Source: Pseudomonadota bacterium
Lineage (GTDB): Bacteria; Bdellovibrionota; Oligoflexia; Oligoflexales; Oligoflexaceae
Direction: 5' to 3'
Assembly (NCBI GenBank): GCA_029556045.1
Contig: JAKQGS010000090.1
Location: 1 to 24,562 of the forward strand
Length of the DNA stretch: 24,562 nt
Shown: positions 1-7,666 of the stretch, piece after piece
Position numbering within the stretch: position 1 is the stretch's first letter
Layout of the letters: the number at the start of each line of letters is the position of its first letter
The notes under the pieces: model-generated
Told to the model about the DNA's origin: nothing
Seen by the model: the letters and a program-made list of their open reading frames with translations, nothing else
Databases searched by the model: none
Program-made: the position numbers and the translations under genes

Positions 1-155
1 CCTGGGATGTGGCGGCAGGCCTCATTTTGGTGCAGGAGGCTGGTGGTATCTCCACCACCTATGATGGTCTCCCTTTTCGCTTCGACGGGGACGGCCTCAT
101 CTGCGGCCAGGAAAGCCGGGTGAGGGAACTCCAAAAGCTCATCGATTTGAAATAG
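1..155 (+). CDS. Inositol monophosphatase family protein, C-terminal fragment
   Basis: Only the 3' end is in the window; the frame is read from base 3 and closes with TAG at 153-155. The first visible residues, WDVAAGLILVQEAGG, match the conserved C-terminal metal-binding motif of the inositol-monophosphatase family (SuhB, CysQ, IMPase), where the Asp helps bind Mg2+ and the following Gly-rich stretch shapes the active site. These enzymes hydrolyse phosphate monoesters such as inositol-1-phosphate or 3'-phosphoadenosine 5'-phosphate. The tail after the motif is short and normal for the family. The next gene starts 32 bases later with a good ribosome site, so the two may be cotranscribed. The substrate cannot be told from this fragment, and suhB, cysQ or another member are all possible. 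Confidence 0.82.
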   Translation, partial: WDVAAGLILVQEAGGISTTYDGLPFRFDGDGLICGQESRVRELQKLIDLK

Positions 156-187
156 ATTGGCTTACAAAACCAGGGAGGATCGTTTCA

Positions 188-943
188 ATGAATGCCAGGC
201 TCTTGGCTATAATCTGTTGGGCAGCAACGGGTTTGGCCACTAATACCCAGGGGAAGCCCTGGATCGATAAACTGACCGCCGGAGAAGTGAATTGGACCAC
301 CCTCAGGTTGGAATTTGCGGGTCTTGCTGATGCGGGTTCTGATGTCAAAAATACTAAAGATATTGAGAAACTAGCCTGGAAAAATGGAGTTGGTGCCGGC
401 ACTCAGGTATTAGGCGAATTTTTTGACCAGCAACTTCCGGATCGTAAGGCCGACACAGAAAATGCCAAGAAAAATCTGCGCACGTCCCTGTACTCCGTGA
501 ATACGACCTATTATAGTAACGGCCGCATTCGGGTCGATCTGGAGGTTCCCCTGGCAAAAATCCTCAATGTTGCAGATGCCGGAACCCAGTCTTTGACTCA
601 TAATAAAGAGAAGGCTGAACACACGGGAATCGTCATAAAGGTCCCTGAGGGCATGGTGCCAACGCCCTACTACACGTTGGTGGTTGGGGGAAAACCGGTT
701 TTTGATTTCCGTTATATCAGTAAGGAAGGCGTGCAAAAAAACCTAGCCGGCCGTTGGATTAGGAAACCTAAGCCATCGGAATGGAAGAGTTTTGTTGGTG
801 AAGACCCCCTCATCCTCAATGGTCAGACCAATCTAACGAATGCCCAGATTGACATTCCGGCGGGAGATTGGGACCGTCTGGTCAGAGGAGGGGACTCGCG
901 GCTAATGAGCCAGGGACAGATTGTTTTTGCGGTGGGGCTTTAA
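188..943 (+). CDS. Exported protein of unknown function
   Basis: A 251-residue protein that I do not recognise. The start is well supported by AGGGAGG nine bases upstream of the ATG. The N-terminus has a short charged segment and a hydrophobic stretch (about residues 5-17), which looks like a signal peptide, so the protein is probably periplasmic or envelope-located. The rest is hydrophilic. It includes a segment around residues 107-120 (YYSNGRIRVDLEVPLAKIL) that reads like the edge-strand motif seen in some LPP20/FlgP-like envelope proteins; this is a weak impression, not an assignment. There is no lipobox cysteine at the signal peptide end. It lies 32 bases after the phosphatase gene and 120 bases before rpmI. 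Function is unknown. Confidence 0.75.
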   Translation: MNARLLAIICWAATGLATNTQGKPWIDKLTAGEVNWTTLRLEFAGLADAGSDVKNTKDIEKLAWKNGVGAGTQVLGEFFDQQLPDRKADTENAKKNLRTSLYSVNTTYYSNGRIRVDLEVPLAKILNVADAGTQSLTHNKEKAEHTGIVIKVPEGMVPTPYYTLVVGGKPVFDFRYISKEGVQKNLAGRWIRKPKPSEWKSFVGEDPLILNGQTNLTNAQIDIPAGDWDRLVRGGDSRLMSQGQIVFAVGL

Positions 944-957
944 GCGTGTGTTTCTCG

Positions 958-986
958 TTGCAGGTGATGAAGGGACGTGGTAGACA
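958..986 (+). promoter_or_regulatory. Candidate promoter for rpmI-rplT
   Basis: TTGCAG (958-963) and TAGACA (981-986) are separated by 17 bases, about 80 bases before rpmI. The -35 is reasonable and the -10 poor. Without it, rpmI would rely on read-through from the upstream gene. Confidence 0.28.
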
Positions 987-1063
987 GTTCGTTCCAAATC
1001 TTCTCTGGATCCGTTAAATGGTACTTCAGAGGTGGTCAAGCTTACTTAATGAAGAGATATGGT

Positions 1064-1261
1064 ATGCCAAAGATTAAAACGAAACGAGCCGCCGCAAAGA
1101 GATTCAAGATCAAGCCCTCGGGTAAAATCCGTCGCAATCAAGCCAACAAGCGGCATATTCTTACGAAAAAAGGCCGCAATCGGTTGAATCACTTGAAAAA
1201 GGCCGCCTATGTGGTCCCTAGTGATGTGGGGCTGGTATTGCGCTGCTTGCCGAACGGCTAA
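1064..1261 (+). CDS. rpmI: 50S ribosomal protein L35
   Basis: A 65-residue, very basic protein that begins MPKIKTKRAAAKRFK, the hallmark N-terminus of L35, and keeps the central RRNQANKRHILTKK segment. L35 is a small protein of the large ribosomal subunit. The frame stays open upstream to a GTG at 977, but L35 proteins begin with MPKxKT, so the ATG at 1064 is the true start; a weak purine-rich stretch GAAGAG lies before it. rplT follows after 53 bases, the usual pairing. infC (IF3), which normally precedes rpmI and carries the regulatory leader in many bacteria, is absent here; an exported protein gene lies upstream instead. Confidence 0.96.
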   Translation: MPKIKTKRAAAKRFKIKPSGKIRRNQANKRHILTKKGRNRLNHLKKAAYVVPSDVGLVLRCLPNG

Positions 1262-1314
1262 GGTCATCGGATTTCAAAGAAACAGTTCGAAGAAATATAT
1301 AAAGAGGTTAGTTC

Positions 1315-1674
1315 ATGTCACGGGTCAAAAGAGGTTTTAAAGCACGTCGTCGGCGTAAAAAGGTTCTTGGATTGGCTAAAGGCTACAGAGGAACCCGTCA
1401 TAGCTTGTTCCGGACCGCCGTTCACGTTGTTCGCCGTGGTCTTGTCTTCGCCTACCGCGATCGTCGCGTTAAGAAACGGGAATTTAGAAGCCTGTGGATT
1501 ACCCGGATCAATGCAGCGTCCCGTGCGGAAGGCTTGCGTTACTCCGAGTTGATCAATGGTTTGAAAAAAGCCAATATTGTGATCGATCGCAGTGTACTGG
1601 CGGACCTGGCCATCAACGATCAGGCTGGGTTTGCACAGTTGGCGACCAAAGCGAAAGCCGCTCTCGGCAAGTAA
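1315..1674 (+). CDS. rplT: 50S ribosomal protein L20
   Basis: A 119-residue protein of normal L20 length. It opens with the family signature [23 protein letters not shown] in its highly basic N-terminal extension, which threads into 23S rRNA, followed by the globular domain with LWITRINAA and [12 protein letters not shown]20 is essential for early assembly of the large subunit and in many bacteria represses its own operon. It starts 53 bases after rpmI and is followed by a strong hairpin terminator, so rpmI-rplT forms a short transcription unit. No L20-binding leader can be placed with confidence because infC and its usual leader are missing. Confidence 0.97.
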   Translation: MSRVKRGFKARRRRKKVLGLAKGYRGTRHSLFRTAVHVVRRGLVFAYRDRRVKKREFRSLWITRINAASRAEGLRYSELINGLKKANIVIDRSVLADLAINDQAGFAQLATKAKAALGK

Positions 1675-1703
1675 TTGCGCGGTTATCAACAATTAAAAAA
1701 AAG

Positions 1704-1732
1704 CCGGCCCCTTAAAATGGCTGGTTTTTTTT
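1704..1732 (+). terminator. Terminator after rplT
   Basis: CCGGCC (1704-1709) pairs with GGCTGG (1719-1724), with one G-T wobble, and is followed by a run of eight T. An A-run before the stem can extend the pairing with the T-run, so it could also work on the other strand. Confidence 0.85.
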
Positions 1733-1776
1733 ATTTATATCAAAGACTTACAAGTCGCGTTAAAATGGATTCAAAT

Positions 1777-1800
1777 TTATCCACAAGGACCTGTGGATAA
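1777..1800. promoter_or_regulatory. Inverted pair of consensus DnaA boxes
   Basis: TTATCCACA (1777-1785) and TGTGGATAA (1792-1800) are perfect inverted copies separated by six bases, AGGACC. Each matches the strongest DnaA box of E. coli exactly. The pair lies in non-coding sequence between the rplT terminator and a tRNA-Leu gene. No third box, AT-rich unwinding region or dnaA gene is seen nearby, so this may be a DnaA regulatory or titration site rather than an origin. The repeat could also form an RNA hairpin, but no T-run follows it in either direction. Confidence 0.55.
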
Positions 1801-1880
1801 AAAATGTTCACCTGTTACATGAAAGCGGAAGGTCAGTATCGGAGGTCTGAAGACTTCGTGCAAGTAAAATCTATTCAAAG

Positions 1881-1961
1881 TGGGGACGGAGAGACTTGAA
1901 CTCTCACGCCAATGGCACTGGCTTCTAAGACCAGCGTGTCTACCAATTCCACCACATCCCC
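1881..1961 (-). tRNA. tRNA-Leu (anticodon UAG)
   Basis: On the minus strand the sequence folds as a complete class II tRNA. The acceptor stem is GGGGATG with CGTCCCC, the D arm contains the TGGTAGACA loop typical of tRNA-Leu, and the anticodon arm is CTGGT-CTTAGAA-GCCAG with anticodon TAG. The extra arm is long (TGCC...GGCG), and the T arm is GAGAG-TTCAAGT-CTCTC. The discriminator base is A and CCA is not encoded. The long extra arm and A73 support leucine. It reads CUN codons, mainly CUA. Confidence 0.93.
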
Positions 1962-1979
1962 AGAAAAGACGAAGACTAC

Positions 1980-2008
1980 ATTTCTCCCATCCTTAGTGCC
2001 TTTGTCAA
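1980..2008 (-). promoter_or_regulatory. Candidate promoter for tRNA-Leu
   Basis: Read on the minus strand, a perfect TTGACA (2008-2003) is followed after 17 bases by AGAAAT (1985-1980). Transcription would start about 12 bases before the tRNA. The -35 is strong and the -10 matches only half of the consensus. Confidence 0.45.
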
Positions 2009-2095
2009 TCGCGAATCATTTACATTGCCACCGGATCAGGTTTTTTTTAATTTCAAACCAATCACAAAACGCGGAAATCCGATGGGGGAGGTGTC

Positions 2096-2356
2096 ATGAC
2101 AACCGAACATAATAAAGATATGGTGACAGAAATGAATTTTTCCGGATTGATTCTGGGCTTTTGTTCGGCAGCTCTGTCCTATCTTGGGTATGGTGATGCC
2201 CAAGCTGAAAAAAACCTGACTTTAGCCAAACAAAACATTGATATCCTCGAAATTTTGTCCCTCAAAACCAAGGGAAACCTGAATGCCGATGAAGAACGAC
2301 TGATCCAGCAGGTTTTAAAGGACTTGCGGATGAAGTTTGTCGAGGCGGCCAAATAG
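2096..2356 (+). CDS. DUF1844 family protein
   Basis: An 86-residue protein that I place in the DUF1844 family from its pattern: an N-terminal FSGLILGFCSAALSYLGYG helix, then NLTLAKQNIDILEILSLKTKGNL, NADEERLIQQVL and a closing LRMKFVE. The family is widespread in deltaproteobacteria and other phyla and has no established function. The first helix is fairly hydrophobic but is not a clear membrane segment. The start is supported by a strong GGGGGAGG ahead of the ATG. It sits alone between tRNA-Leu (opposite strand) and the Clp ATPase gene, 93 bases upstream of the latter. No metal-binding or catalytic motif is visible. Confidence 0.85.
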   Translation: MTTEHNKDMVTEMNFSGLILGFCSAALSYLGYGDAQAEKNLTLAKQNIDILEILSLKTKGNLNADEERLIQQVLKDLRMKFVEAAK

Positions 2357-2408
2357 CCTTAAAAACCACATTTGTCATAAAATTGGCTCACCCTTCCAGC
2401 AAATCTTC

Positions 2409-2434
2409 CGACAGACAGTTCAGGTGTCCTGTCG
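2409..2434 (+). promoter_or_regulatory. Hairpin in the clpB leader
   Basis: CGACAG (2409-2414) pairs perfectly with CTGTCG (2429-2434), with a further ACA/TGT pairing inside beyond a one-base bulge. It ends three bases before the AAAGGA ribosome site (2437-2442) of the Clp gene. It could affect translation start, but the ribosome site itself is not in the stem. Confidence 0.3.
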
Positions 2435-2449
2435 TGAAAGGATTTGTGC

Positions 2450-5044
2450 ATGGATGTGAGCCTCTATGAGTTTCCGGTCCAAAAAGCTCTGCATAATGGA
2501 CTGAGAATCGCCAAAAGTTTCGGTCACCACAAACTTGAAGTGGAACACGTGGCTTTGGCGGTGGTGCGCTCTGATGCTGAAGTTCTGCCGGAAACTCGTG
2601 CCAAGGCTCTGGAAGGCGCACTTGTCCGCCACCTCATGAAAGCACCGAAGATCTTCGGCTCCATGCGCATTGACTTTGGCTCCCGTCTGAATGAGGTTTT
2701 GAATCGTCTCGAAGCAGAAAAACGCAACAAGGGTTGGTCGGCTATTCAGATGCCTGACTTTTGGCAGGAATTGGCGCGGGCGCTGGCCCCTGGTCTGGTT
2801 GAGTTGTCAGATTCCGACACCATTGTAGGTTCTGAGGCTGGAGCCTCTCCATCAGGAAAGGGGGGAGAGGGCAAAAAACTCGATAAAAAGGCCGACCAAT
2901 ATCTCAAGTTATATACCCAGGACATTACTGAAATTGCAGAGCGGGACGAGATTGATCCCATCATTGGGCGAGACCGGGAAGTGCGGCGGGTTCTGGAAAT
3001 CCTGGGGCGCAAAAAAAAGAACAATCCCATCTTGATCGGTGATCCCGGCGTGGGGAAGACGGCGGTGGTGGAAGCGATTGCCCAGAGAATCGTGGGCGGG
3101 AAGGTGCCGGAATCGTTGCGGGGTGTCCGAGTCCTAGCTTTGGATTTGGGTGCTTTGATTGCCGGTGCCAAATATCGCGGCGAATTCGAAGAACGCATCA
3201 AGAAGATCATTGGAAGTCTAAAGGAGCTGAAGGGCAAAGCCATCCTCTTTGTTGACGAGATTCACATGATTGTAGGAGCTGGCGGACAGGAAGGAGGAGT
3301 GGATGTGGCCAATATGCTCAAACCAGCGCTAGCCCGTGGGGATATCCACTGTTTAGGGGCTACGACCCATGACGAATATAAAAAGTACTTCCAGAAGGAC
3401 GCCGCCTTGGATCGTCGGTTTCAGCCGGTAGCGGTGGACGAGCCGGAGCCTCATGTGGCGTTGTCCATCCTGCGTGGCATCAAATCCAAGTATGAGATTC
3501 ATCATGGTGTTTCCGTAACGGATCAGGCCCTCGCGGCTGCTGTCACGTTATCGGTTCGGTATTTGACCCACCGGCGACTTCCGGATAAGGCGATTGACGT
3601 CATTGACGAGGCGTGCTCCCGCTTACGCCTGCAGATTGAGAGTCATCCGGCAGAAATGGACCGTCTCCGTCATGAAATTGAACGATTGGAGATGGAAAGA
3701 CACTCACTCCTGCGAGAAGAAATGCATTCCAAAGCGGCGAGAAGAATCGACGTAGAGTTGGAAAAGGCCCGCGCAGAATTCAATGCTCTGGAAGGTGTTT
3801 GGCGTGAATACCAGTCGGCCCTCGCGGAAGTCAGCCGGAGCGAAAAGCAGCAGGAAGAACTTACAAAAGTATTGGAGCAAGCCAAGGCGGAAAACAAATT
3901 TGAGTTTGCCGCCAAACTTCAGTATCTCGAACTTCCCAATCTGGTCAAAAAATTAGGTGCCCTGCAGGAACGGTTGCAGATCCTTCGCAACGGACACCCC
4001 TTTTTAGCCCAGGCTGTGGATGAAAAAGAGGTGGCTGATGTTATCGCTACCTGGACCGGCATCCCTGTGGGTCGTCTCATCGAAGGTGAATTGAAAGGTT
4101 TGATGTCGATGGAGGAGCGCCTAATGGCGCGGGTCTTCGGGCAGACCGAAGCCATTCGATCGGTAGTAAAGGCGGTTAAGCGGGCACGTGTAGGCATCCA
4201 TGATCCGCGGCGACCGTTGGGTGTTTTTATGTTTCTTGGGCCGACTGGAGTGGGAAAAACAGAAACGGCGAAAGCTCTTGCGGCAGAAATGTTTCACGAC
4301 GAAAACCGTATGATCCGTATCGACATGTCGGAATACATCGAACAGCACAACGTGTCTCGGCTTATAGGGTCACCTCCGGGATATATCGGATATGGTGATG
4401 GGGGAGAGTTGACAGATGCTCTGATGCGCAAACCCTATTCAGTGGTGCTACTTGATGAAATAGAGAAAGCGCATCCACGGGTCCTTGATATCCTGTTGCA
4501 GGTTTTTGAGGATGGGCGCCTGACAGATGGCAAGGGGCGTGTGGTTGATTGTCGCAATGCCCTTTTTATCTTAACCTCCAATCTCCCGGTTAAATCTAAC
4601 CAAAGTGGACGGCAAAGCGGTGCTCATGATTTTGCGTTGCGGGAGTCACTGGCGGAATACCTGCGACCTGAATTTGTCAATCGCCTCGATGAGGTCATTC
4701 TCTTTAAGACTCTAACCAGTCGCTTCCTCGGAGAGCTTTTGGATCGTTTAACTGAGGAGCTGAACCAGAGGCTGGCGGATCGTGAGCTGCGGGTGACCCT
4801 CGGTCCTGGACTGAAACAGGAATTAATCGCTGCAGGGTATGACGGGGCCTTTGGAGGGCGTGCGGTTCGACGAGCGTTTCAGGCCATGGTGGTGGATACC
4901 CTGGCGGAGCGGATCATCAACTATCCGCAGTTGGCTAAGGGGGCGTGGCTGCTTAATTTCGATACTGAAAAGGGCTTTTTCTGGCGACAGGAATCACTGG
5001 TCCACCGCTATTTGCCAGCACCCCGTAAGTCTGGAAACGAATAA
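2450..5044 (+). CDS. clpB: ClpB-type AAA+ protein disaggregase
   Basis: An 864-residue double-ATPase chaperone, close to E. coli ClpB in length. It has an N-terminal substrate domain (about 1-140, divergent); AAA1 with Walker A GDPGVGKT at 197-204 and Walker B ILFVDEIH; a coiled-coil middle domain at about 405-525; and AAA2 with Walker A GPTGVGKT at 597-604 and Walker [13 protein letters not shown]. It ends with the usual C-terminal small domain. The M domain is the ClpB hallmark that contacts DnaK. No IGL/IGF ClpP-docking loop is seen after the second ATPase motifs, which argues against ClpA or ClpC. The ATG at 2450 is preferred over the in-frame TTG at 2444 because AAAGGA at 2437-2442 is correctly spaced only for the ATG. 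ClpB rescues aggregated proteins in the cytoplasm with DnaK/DnaJ/GrpE. Confidence 0.88.
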   Translation: MDVSLYEFPVQKALHNGLRIAKSFGHHKLEVEHVALAVVRSDAEVLPETRAKALEGALVRHLMKAPKIFGSMRIDFGSRLNEVLNRLEAEKRNKGWSAIQMPDFWQELARALAPGLVELSDSDTIVGSEAGASPSGKGGEGKKLDKKADQYLKLYTQDITEIAERDEIDPIIGRDREVRRVLEILGRKKKNNPILIGDPGVGKTAVVEAIAQRIVGGKVPESLRGVRVLALDLGALIAGAKYRGEFEERIKKIIGSLKELKGKAILFVDEIHMIVGAGGQEGGVDVANMLKPALARGDIHCLGATTHDEYKKYFQKDAALDRRFQPVAVDEPEPHVALSILRGIKSKYEIHHGVSVTDQALAAAVTLSVRYLTHRRLPDKAIDVIDEACSRLRLQIESHPAEMDRLRHEIERLEMERHSLLREEMHSKAARRIDVELEKARAEFNALEGVWREYQSALAEVSRSEKQQEELTKVLEQAKAENKFEFAAKLQYLELPNLVKKLGALQERLQILRNGHPFLAQAVDEKEVADVIATWTGIPVGRLIEGELKGLMSMEERLMARVFGQTEAIRSVVKAVKRARVGIHDPRRPLGVFMFLGPTGVGKTETAKALAAEMFHDENRMIRIDMSEYIEQHNVSRLIGSPPGYIGYGDGGELTDALMRKPYSVVLLDEIEKAHPRVLDILLQVFEDGRLTDGKGRVVDCRNALFILTSNLPVKSNQSGRQSGAHDFALRESLAEYLRPEFVNRLDEVILFKTLTSRFLGELLDRLTEELNQRLADRELRVTLGPGLKQELIAAGYDGAFGGRAVRRAFQAMVVDTLAERIINYPQLAKGAWLLNFDTEKGFFWRQESLVHRYLPAPRKSGNE

Positions 5045-5077
5045 CAAACTATTTGCCCCGCTGGACAGCCATACCCC

Positions 5078-5106
5078 TTGACAGGTGGGTGGAATTGCCG
5101 TAGTTT
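5078..5106 (+). promoter_or_regulatory. Sigma70-type promoter for tRNA-Gln
   Basis: A perfect TTGACA (5078-5083) is followed after exactly 17 bases by TAGTTT (5101-5106). The expected start lies near 5113, about 28 bases before the tRNA. Confidence 0.72.
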
Positions 5107-5140
5107 TACAGCCCTTGAGGGCAGTTAATGTCGTTCGAGA

Positions 5141-5215
5141 TGGGGCGTCGTCAAGCGGTAAGACACTGGATTTTGATTCCAGCATTCGGAGGTTCGATCC
5201 CTCCCGCCCCAGCCA
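5141..5215 (+). tRNA. tRNA-Gln (anticodon UUG)
   Basis: A full cloverleaf is visible: acceptor TGGGGCG with CGCCCCA, D arm with AAGCGGTAAG, anticodon arm CTGGA-TTTTGAT-TCCAG giving anticodon TTG, and T arm GGAGG-TTCGATC-CCTCC. The discriminator is G and CCA is encoded at 5213-5215. The weak first acceptor pair (U1-A72) and G73 are typical identity features of tRNA-Gln. It reads CAA and, by wobble, CAG. Confidence 0.95.
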
Positions 5216-5310
5216 CTTTCTCGCGTATACAAGCATGCCAAATTTTAAAAACAAAATATTCAATTCCAGACCATGTGAATAATTTCCACTGATACCCATA
5301 GGGAGCGGCT

Positions 5311-6249
5311 ATGAAGGATAACGAGATGATTGTTTTTTCCGGCAATGCCAACCGTCCTCTGGCTCACAAAATCTGCGATTATCTTGATATCCCCCTGGGA
5401 CGTGCCGTCGTGGATCGTTTCTCAGATGGTGAAACCCGTGTTGAAATACAGAGCAATGTGAGGGGGCGGGATGTTTTTATCGTTCAACCCACGTCAGCAC
5501 CGGCTGATCATCATCTCATTGAAGCTCTAATCATGATCGACGCCTGCCGTCGCGCCTCAGCCAGTCGCATCACAATGGTGGTGCCCTATTTTGGCTATGC
5601 CCGGCAGGAAAGAAAGAGTGCGCCACGGACTCCCATTACGGCCAAATTGGTGGCAGACCTGTTTACGGCATCCGGTATTGACCGGATGCTGGCGGTGGAG
5701 CTGCACACATCGGCGATTCAGGGGTTTTTCAATATCCCGGTTGATCACCTTTTTGCCAAACCGATCTTTGGACCCTACTTTGCCGGCCGGGAGAATCTCC
5801 TGGTGGTATCTCCGGACGCAGGTGGTGTAGAACGGGCGCGAGCCATGGCTAAGTACTATGACTGTGGGCTTGCGATCGTGGATAAACGCCGCGACAGACC
5901 CAATGAAAGTGATGTCATGCACGTCATTGGGGACCCCACAGGTAAGGACTGTCTAATCGTGGATGACATTTGTGACACAGCTGGTTCATTGACAAAAGCA
6001 GCGGATGCCCTCATAGCCCAAGGGGCTAATTCGGTGAGTGCGGCTATCAGCCACGGGGTCCTTAGCGGTCCTGCGGTGGAGCGCATCAGTCATTCCAAAT
6101 TAAAGGAATTGGTGATCACCGATTCGATCCCTCTTTCGAGTGACGCACAAAAATGTGAAAAAATTAAGGTCCTTAGCCTAGGTGAACTCCTCGGGAAAGC
6201 CATACGCCGCATCCATAACTCGGATTCGGTCAGCTCCCTATTTGTTTAA
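5311..6249 (+). CDS. prs: Ribose-phosphate pyrophosphokinase (PRPP synthetase)
   Basis: A 312-residue enzyme of normal Prs length. It makes 5-phosphoribosyl-1-diphosphate from ribose 5-phosphate and ATP, the precursor of purines, pyrimidines, NAD, His and Trp. Visible signatures are the N-terminal [13 protein letters not shown], the FSDGE segment, the [11 protein letters not shown] catalytic flexible region, the HTSAIQGFF segment, [12 protein letters not shown], and the ribose-phosphate loop [19 protein letters not shown] six bases before the ATG supports the start. It is followed by the L25 gene and pth, a common bacterial neighbourhood, although a separate promoter lies between prs and the L25 gene. 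It lies 95 bases after tRNA-Gln; no clear promoter is seen in that gap, so read-through from the tRNA promoter is possible. Confidence 0.97.
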   Translation: MKDNEMIVFSGNANRPLAHKICDYLDIPLGRAVVDRFSDGETRVEIQSNVRGRDVFIVQPTSAPADHHLIEALIMIDACRRASASRITMVVPYFGYARQERKSAPRTPITAKLVADLFTASGIDRMLAVELHTSAIQGFFNIPVDHLFAKPIFGPYFAGRENLLVVSPDAGGVERARAMAKYYDCGLAIVDKRRDRPNESDVMHVIGDPTGKDCLIVDDICDTAGSLTKAADALIAQGANSVSAAISHGVLSGPAVERISHSKLKELVITDSIPLSSDAQKCEKIKVLSLGELLGKAIRRIHNSDSVSSLFV

Positions 6250-6268
6250 GCGAATCCGTACTTGATGC

Positions 6269-6297
6269 TTGCCTCTTGCAAGATCAGGCGCTATAAA
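6269..6297 (+). promoter_or_regulatory. Sigma70-type promoter for rplY-pth
   Basis: TTGCCT (6269-6274), a 17-base spacer, and TATAAA (6292-6297). It lies about 85 bases before the L25 start, so L25 and pth can be transcribed without prs. Confidence 0.65.
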
Positions 6298-6382
6298 GTC
6301 ATACTTCGCATCCGACCCTGGACGTACATTGGCGGCTGCTCAACATAACTAATTGATTTGTTAAATGAAACTGGAGCGTATC

Positions 6383-6664
6383 ATGGACGCACTCATCACG
6401 ATCGAAGGTACCGTCCGTACCGGATCTGGCAAAAGCTATAACCGCAAATTGCGTAGAGCGGGCAAAATCCCCGCAAACCTCATGGTTAAAGGCCAGGCAA
6501 CAGCTCTTGAGTTGGACCCGAAGTGGTTATCTCGTGCCTATAAAACCACCAAGAAGTTTAATCTGACTTTCAACGGCGCAACCAAGACCGTCGTCATCAA
6601 AGAACTGCAGGTTGATGCTGTTAAGCGTACCGCGGTTCACGTTGATTTGATGTACGAAGCATAA
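6383..6664 (+). CDS. rplY: 50S ribosomal protein L25, short form
   Basis: A 93-residue protein matching the 5S-rRNA-binding domain of the L25/Ctc family: a GKSYNRKLRRAGKIPANL segment near the N-terminus, a central LTFNG...KTVVIKELQ stretch and the ending VHVDLMYEA. It is as short as E. coli RplY (94 residues) and lacks the C-terminal beta domain found in Ctc/TL5 proteins. L25 binds 5S rRNA at the central protuberance of the large subunit. The ATG at 6383 has GGAG six bases upstream; the in-frame ATG at 6365 has no such site and would add residues not typical of the family. pth starts 12 bases downstream, so the two are surely cotranscribed, and prs is upstream. Confidence 0.88.
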   Translation: MDALITIEGTVRTGSGKSYNRKLRRAGKIPANLMVKGQATALELDPKWLSRAYKTTKKFNLTFNGATKTVVIKELQVDAVKRTAVHVDLMYEA

Positions 6665-6676
6665 GGCGGTGCCGCT

Positions 6677-7213
6677 GTGCGACTGCTTGTAGGTCTTGGT
6701 AATCCAGGGCCGAGATATGAAGTAACGCGGCATAATGTTGGATTTCTGGTGTTGGACGAAATAGCCCAGCAGGCCAAAATCACCTGGAGCGGCGACAGGT
6801 TCCAGGCAATTTGCGGAAAAGGTCAGGTGTTAGGGGAAGAATGTCTCCTCATGAAGCCGCAAATCTTCATGAACCTGAGTGGCAAATCGGTGGTGCAAGC
6901 GGTTAGATTTTTTAAATTGTCGCCCGGTGATATCGTGGTGTTACATGATGATATTGATGTGCCGGCCGCCAAAGTGAAAGCCAAAATCGGCGGCGGCCAT
7001 GGCGGGCACAATGGCATACGCAGCATCATGGAAGAACTTGGCTCCCCTGAGTTTCACCGGATCAAGCTGGGGGTCGGGCGCCCCTCCCCCGATTTTAGGG
7101 GTGACGTTGCGTCCTGGGTTCTTGGTCCGATGGAAGATGCGGAACTTGCAGCCATACCGCAGGTGATGCTGCAGGAAACGATGATTCGGCTTGGAAATAT
7201 CTTCAAGCAGTAA
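6677..7213 (+). CDS. pth: Peptidyl-tRNA hydrolase
   Basis: A 178-residue protein that releases tRNA from prematurely dropped peptidyl-tRNA in the cytoplasm. The start is GTG, giving the family N-terminus RLLVGLGNPGPRYEVTRHNVGF, with catalytic His19 followed by Asn20. Other signatures are KPQIFMNLSGKSV (the substrate Asn), the HDDIDVP segment with the conserved Asp, and the GGGHGGHNGIRSI loop followed by FHRIKLGVGRP. AGGCGG lies seven bases ahead of the GTG. It is only 12 bases after the L25 gene, a common pairing, which suggests translational coupling. Nothing appears to be missing from the fold. Confidence 0.97.
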   Translation: MRLLVGLGNPGPRYEVTRHNVGFLVLDEIAQQAKITWSGDRFQAICGKGQVLGEECLLMKPQIFMNLSGKSVVQAVRFFKLSPGDIVVLHDDIDVPAAKVKAKIGGGHGGHNGIRSIMEELGSPEFHRIKLGVGRPSPDFRGDVASWVLGPMEDAELAAIPQVMLQETMIRLGNIFKQ

Positions 7214-7226
7214 CTTTTTCTCTCTT

Positions 7227-7246
7227 GCTCGTCCTCTGTGACGAGC
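7227..7246 (+). promoter_or_regulatory. Leader hairpin upstream of rpsF
   Basis: GCTCGTC (7227-7233) and GACGAGC (7240-7246) form a perfect seven-pair stem with a six-base loop CTCTGT, in the 58-base gap before rpsF and 17 bases ahead of its ribosome site. No T-run follows, so it is not a typical terminator. In other bacteria the rpsF leader binds an S6:S18 complex through a hairpin with a CCG bulge; that bulge is not evident here. Confidence 0.45.
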
Positions 7247-7271
7247 TGCTTAAACCAGAAGGGAGTGCTTA

Positions 7272-7637
7272 ATGTTGAGAGAGTACGAATTTACATTAGT
7301 AGCAAAGGCGGACTTGCCAGACACCGAGCGGGCGAAAGTCATCGGTGGTTACGAAGAGATCCTTCTGCGTAGCGGCGGGGAAGTGATTAAGAAAGACGAC
7401 TGGGGTATCAAACGTCTGGCTTATCCGATCAAGAAGAACTTCCGTGGCCACTATGTCATTTACGATGTTGCCAGCTTGCCGGAAAACATCGCTGAGTGCG
7501 AGCGTCTCCTCCGCATCGACGAGAACATGCTGCGTTACATGGTAGTCAAAGTCGATGATGAAGTTGATGTCGAAAAACGCCGGGCTGAATTAGCCAAGGC
7601 CGCAGCATCTGTTCAGCGTCAAATGGAAGAAAACTAA
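7272..7637 (+). CDS. rpsF: 30S ribosomal protein S6
   Basis: A 121-residue protein with the S6 ferredoxin-like pattern: the N-terminal REYEFTLVAKADLP strand, then IKKDDWGIKRLAYPIKKNFRGHYVIYDV, and ERLLRIDENMLRYMVVKV. S6 binds the central domain of 16S rRNA as a pair with S18. The start has AGGGAG eight bases upstream. The C-terminal tail after residue 100 is charged and alanine-rich, as usual for the family. Unusually, the next gene is rplI, 29 bases away; rpsR, which encodes the S18 partner and is generally between them, is not in the window. A hairpin lies in the leader. Confidence 0.97.
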   Translation: MLREYEFTLVAKADLPDTERAKVIGGYEEILLRSGGEVIKKDDWGIKRLAYPIKKNFRGHYVIYDVASLPENIAECERLLRIDENMLRYMVVKVDDEVDVEKRRAELAKAAASVQRQMEEN

Positions 7638-7666
7638 GAGATATTGACTAGGCTGGGAGAGTTTCC

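Noticed and set aside
977..1063. In-frame N-terminal extension of L35
   Set aside because: The GTG start has no ribosome site and the added residues are not L35-like; the family begins MPKxKT, at 1064.
1741..1880. Replication origin at the DnaA box pair
   Set aside because: Only two boxes, no AT-rich unwinding element, no further box cluster and no dnaA/dnaN/gidA neighbours in the window.
1912..2112. Plus-strand open frame over tRNA-Leu
   Set aside because: It is antisense to the tRNA and runs into the DUF1844 start; no supporting signal.
4994..5351. Minus-strand open frames across tRNA-Gln
   Set aside because: They are antisense to a tRNA and give the typical artefact peptide GGIEPPNAGIK; no ribosome site.
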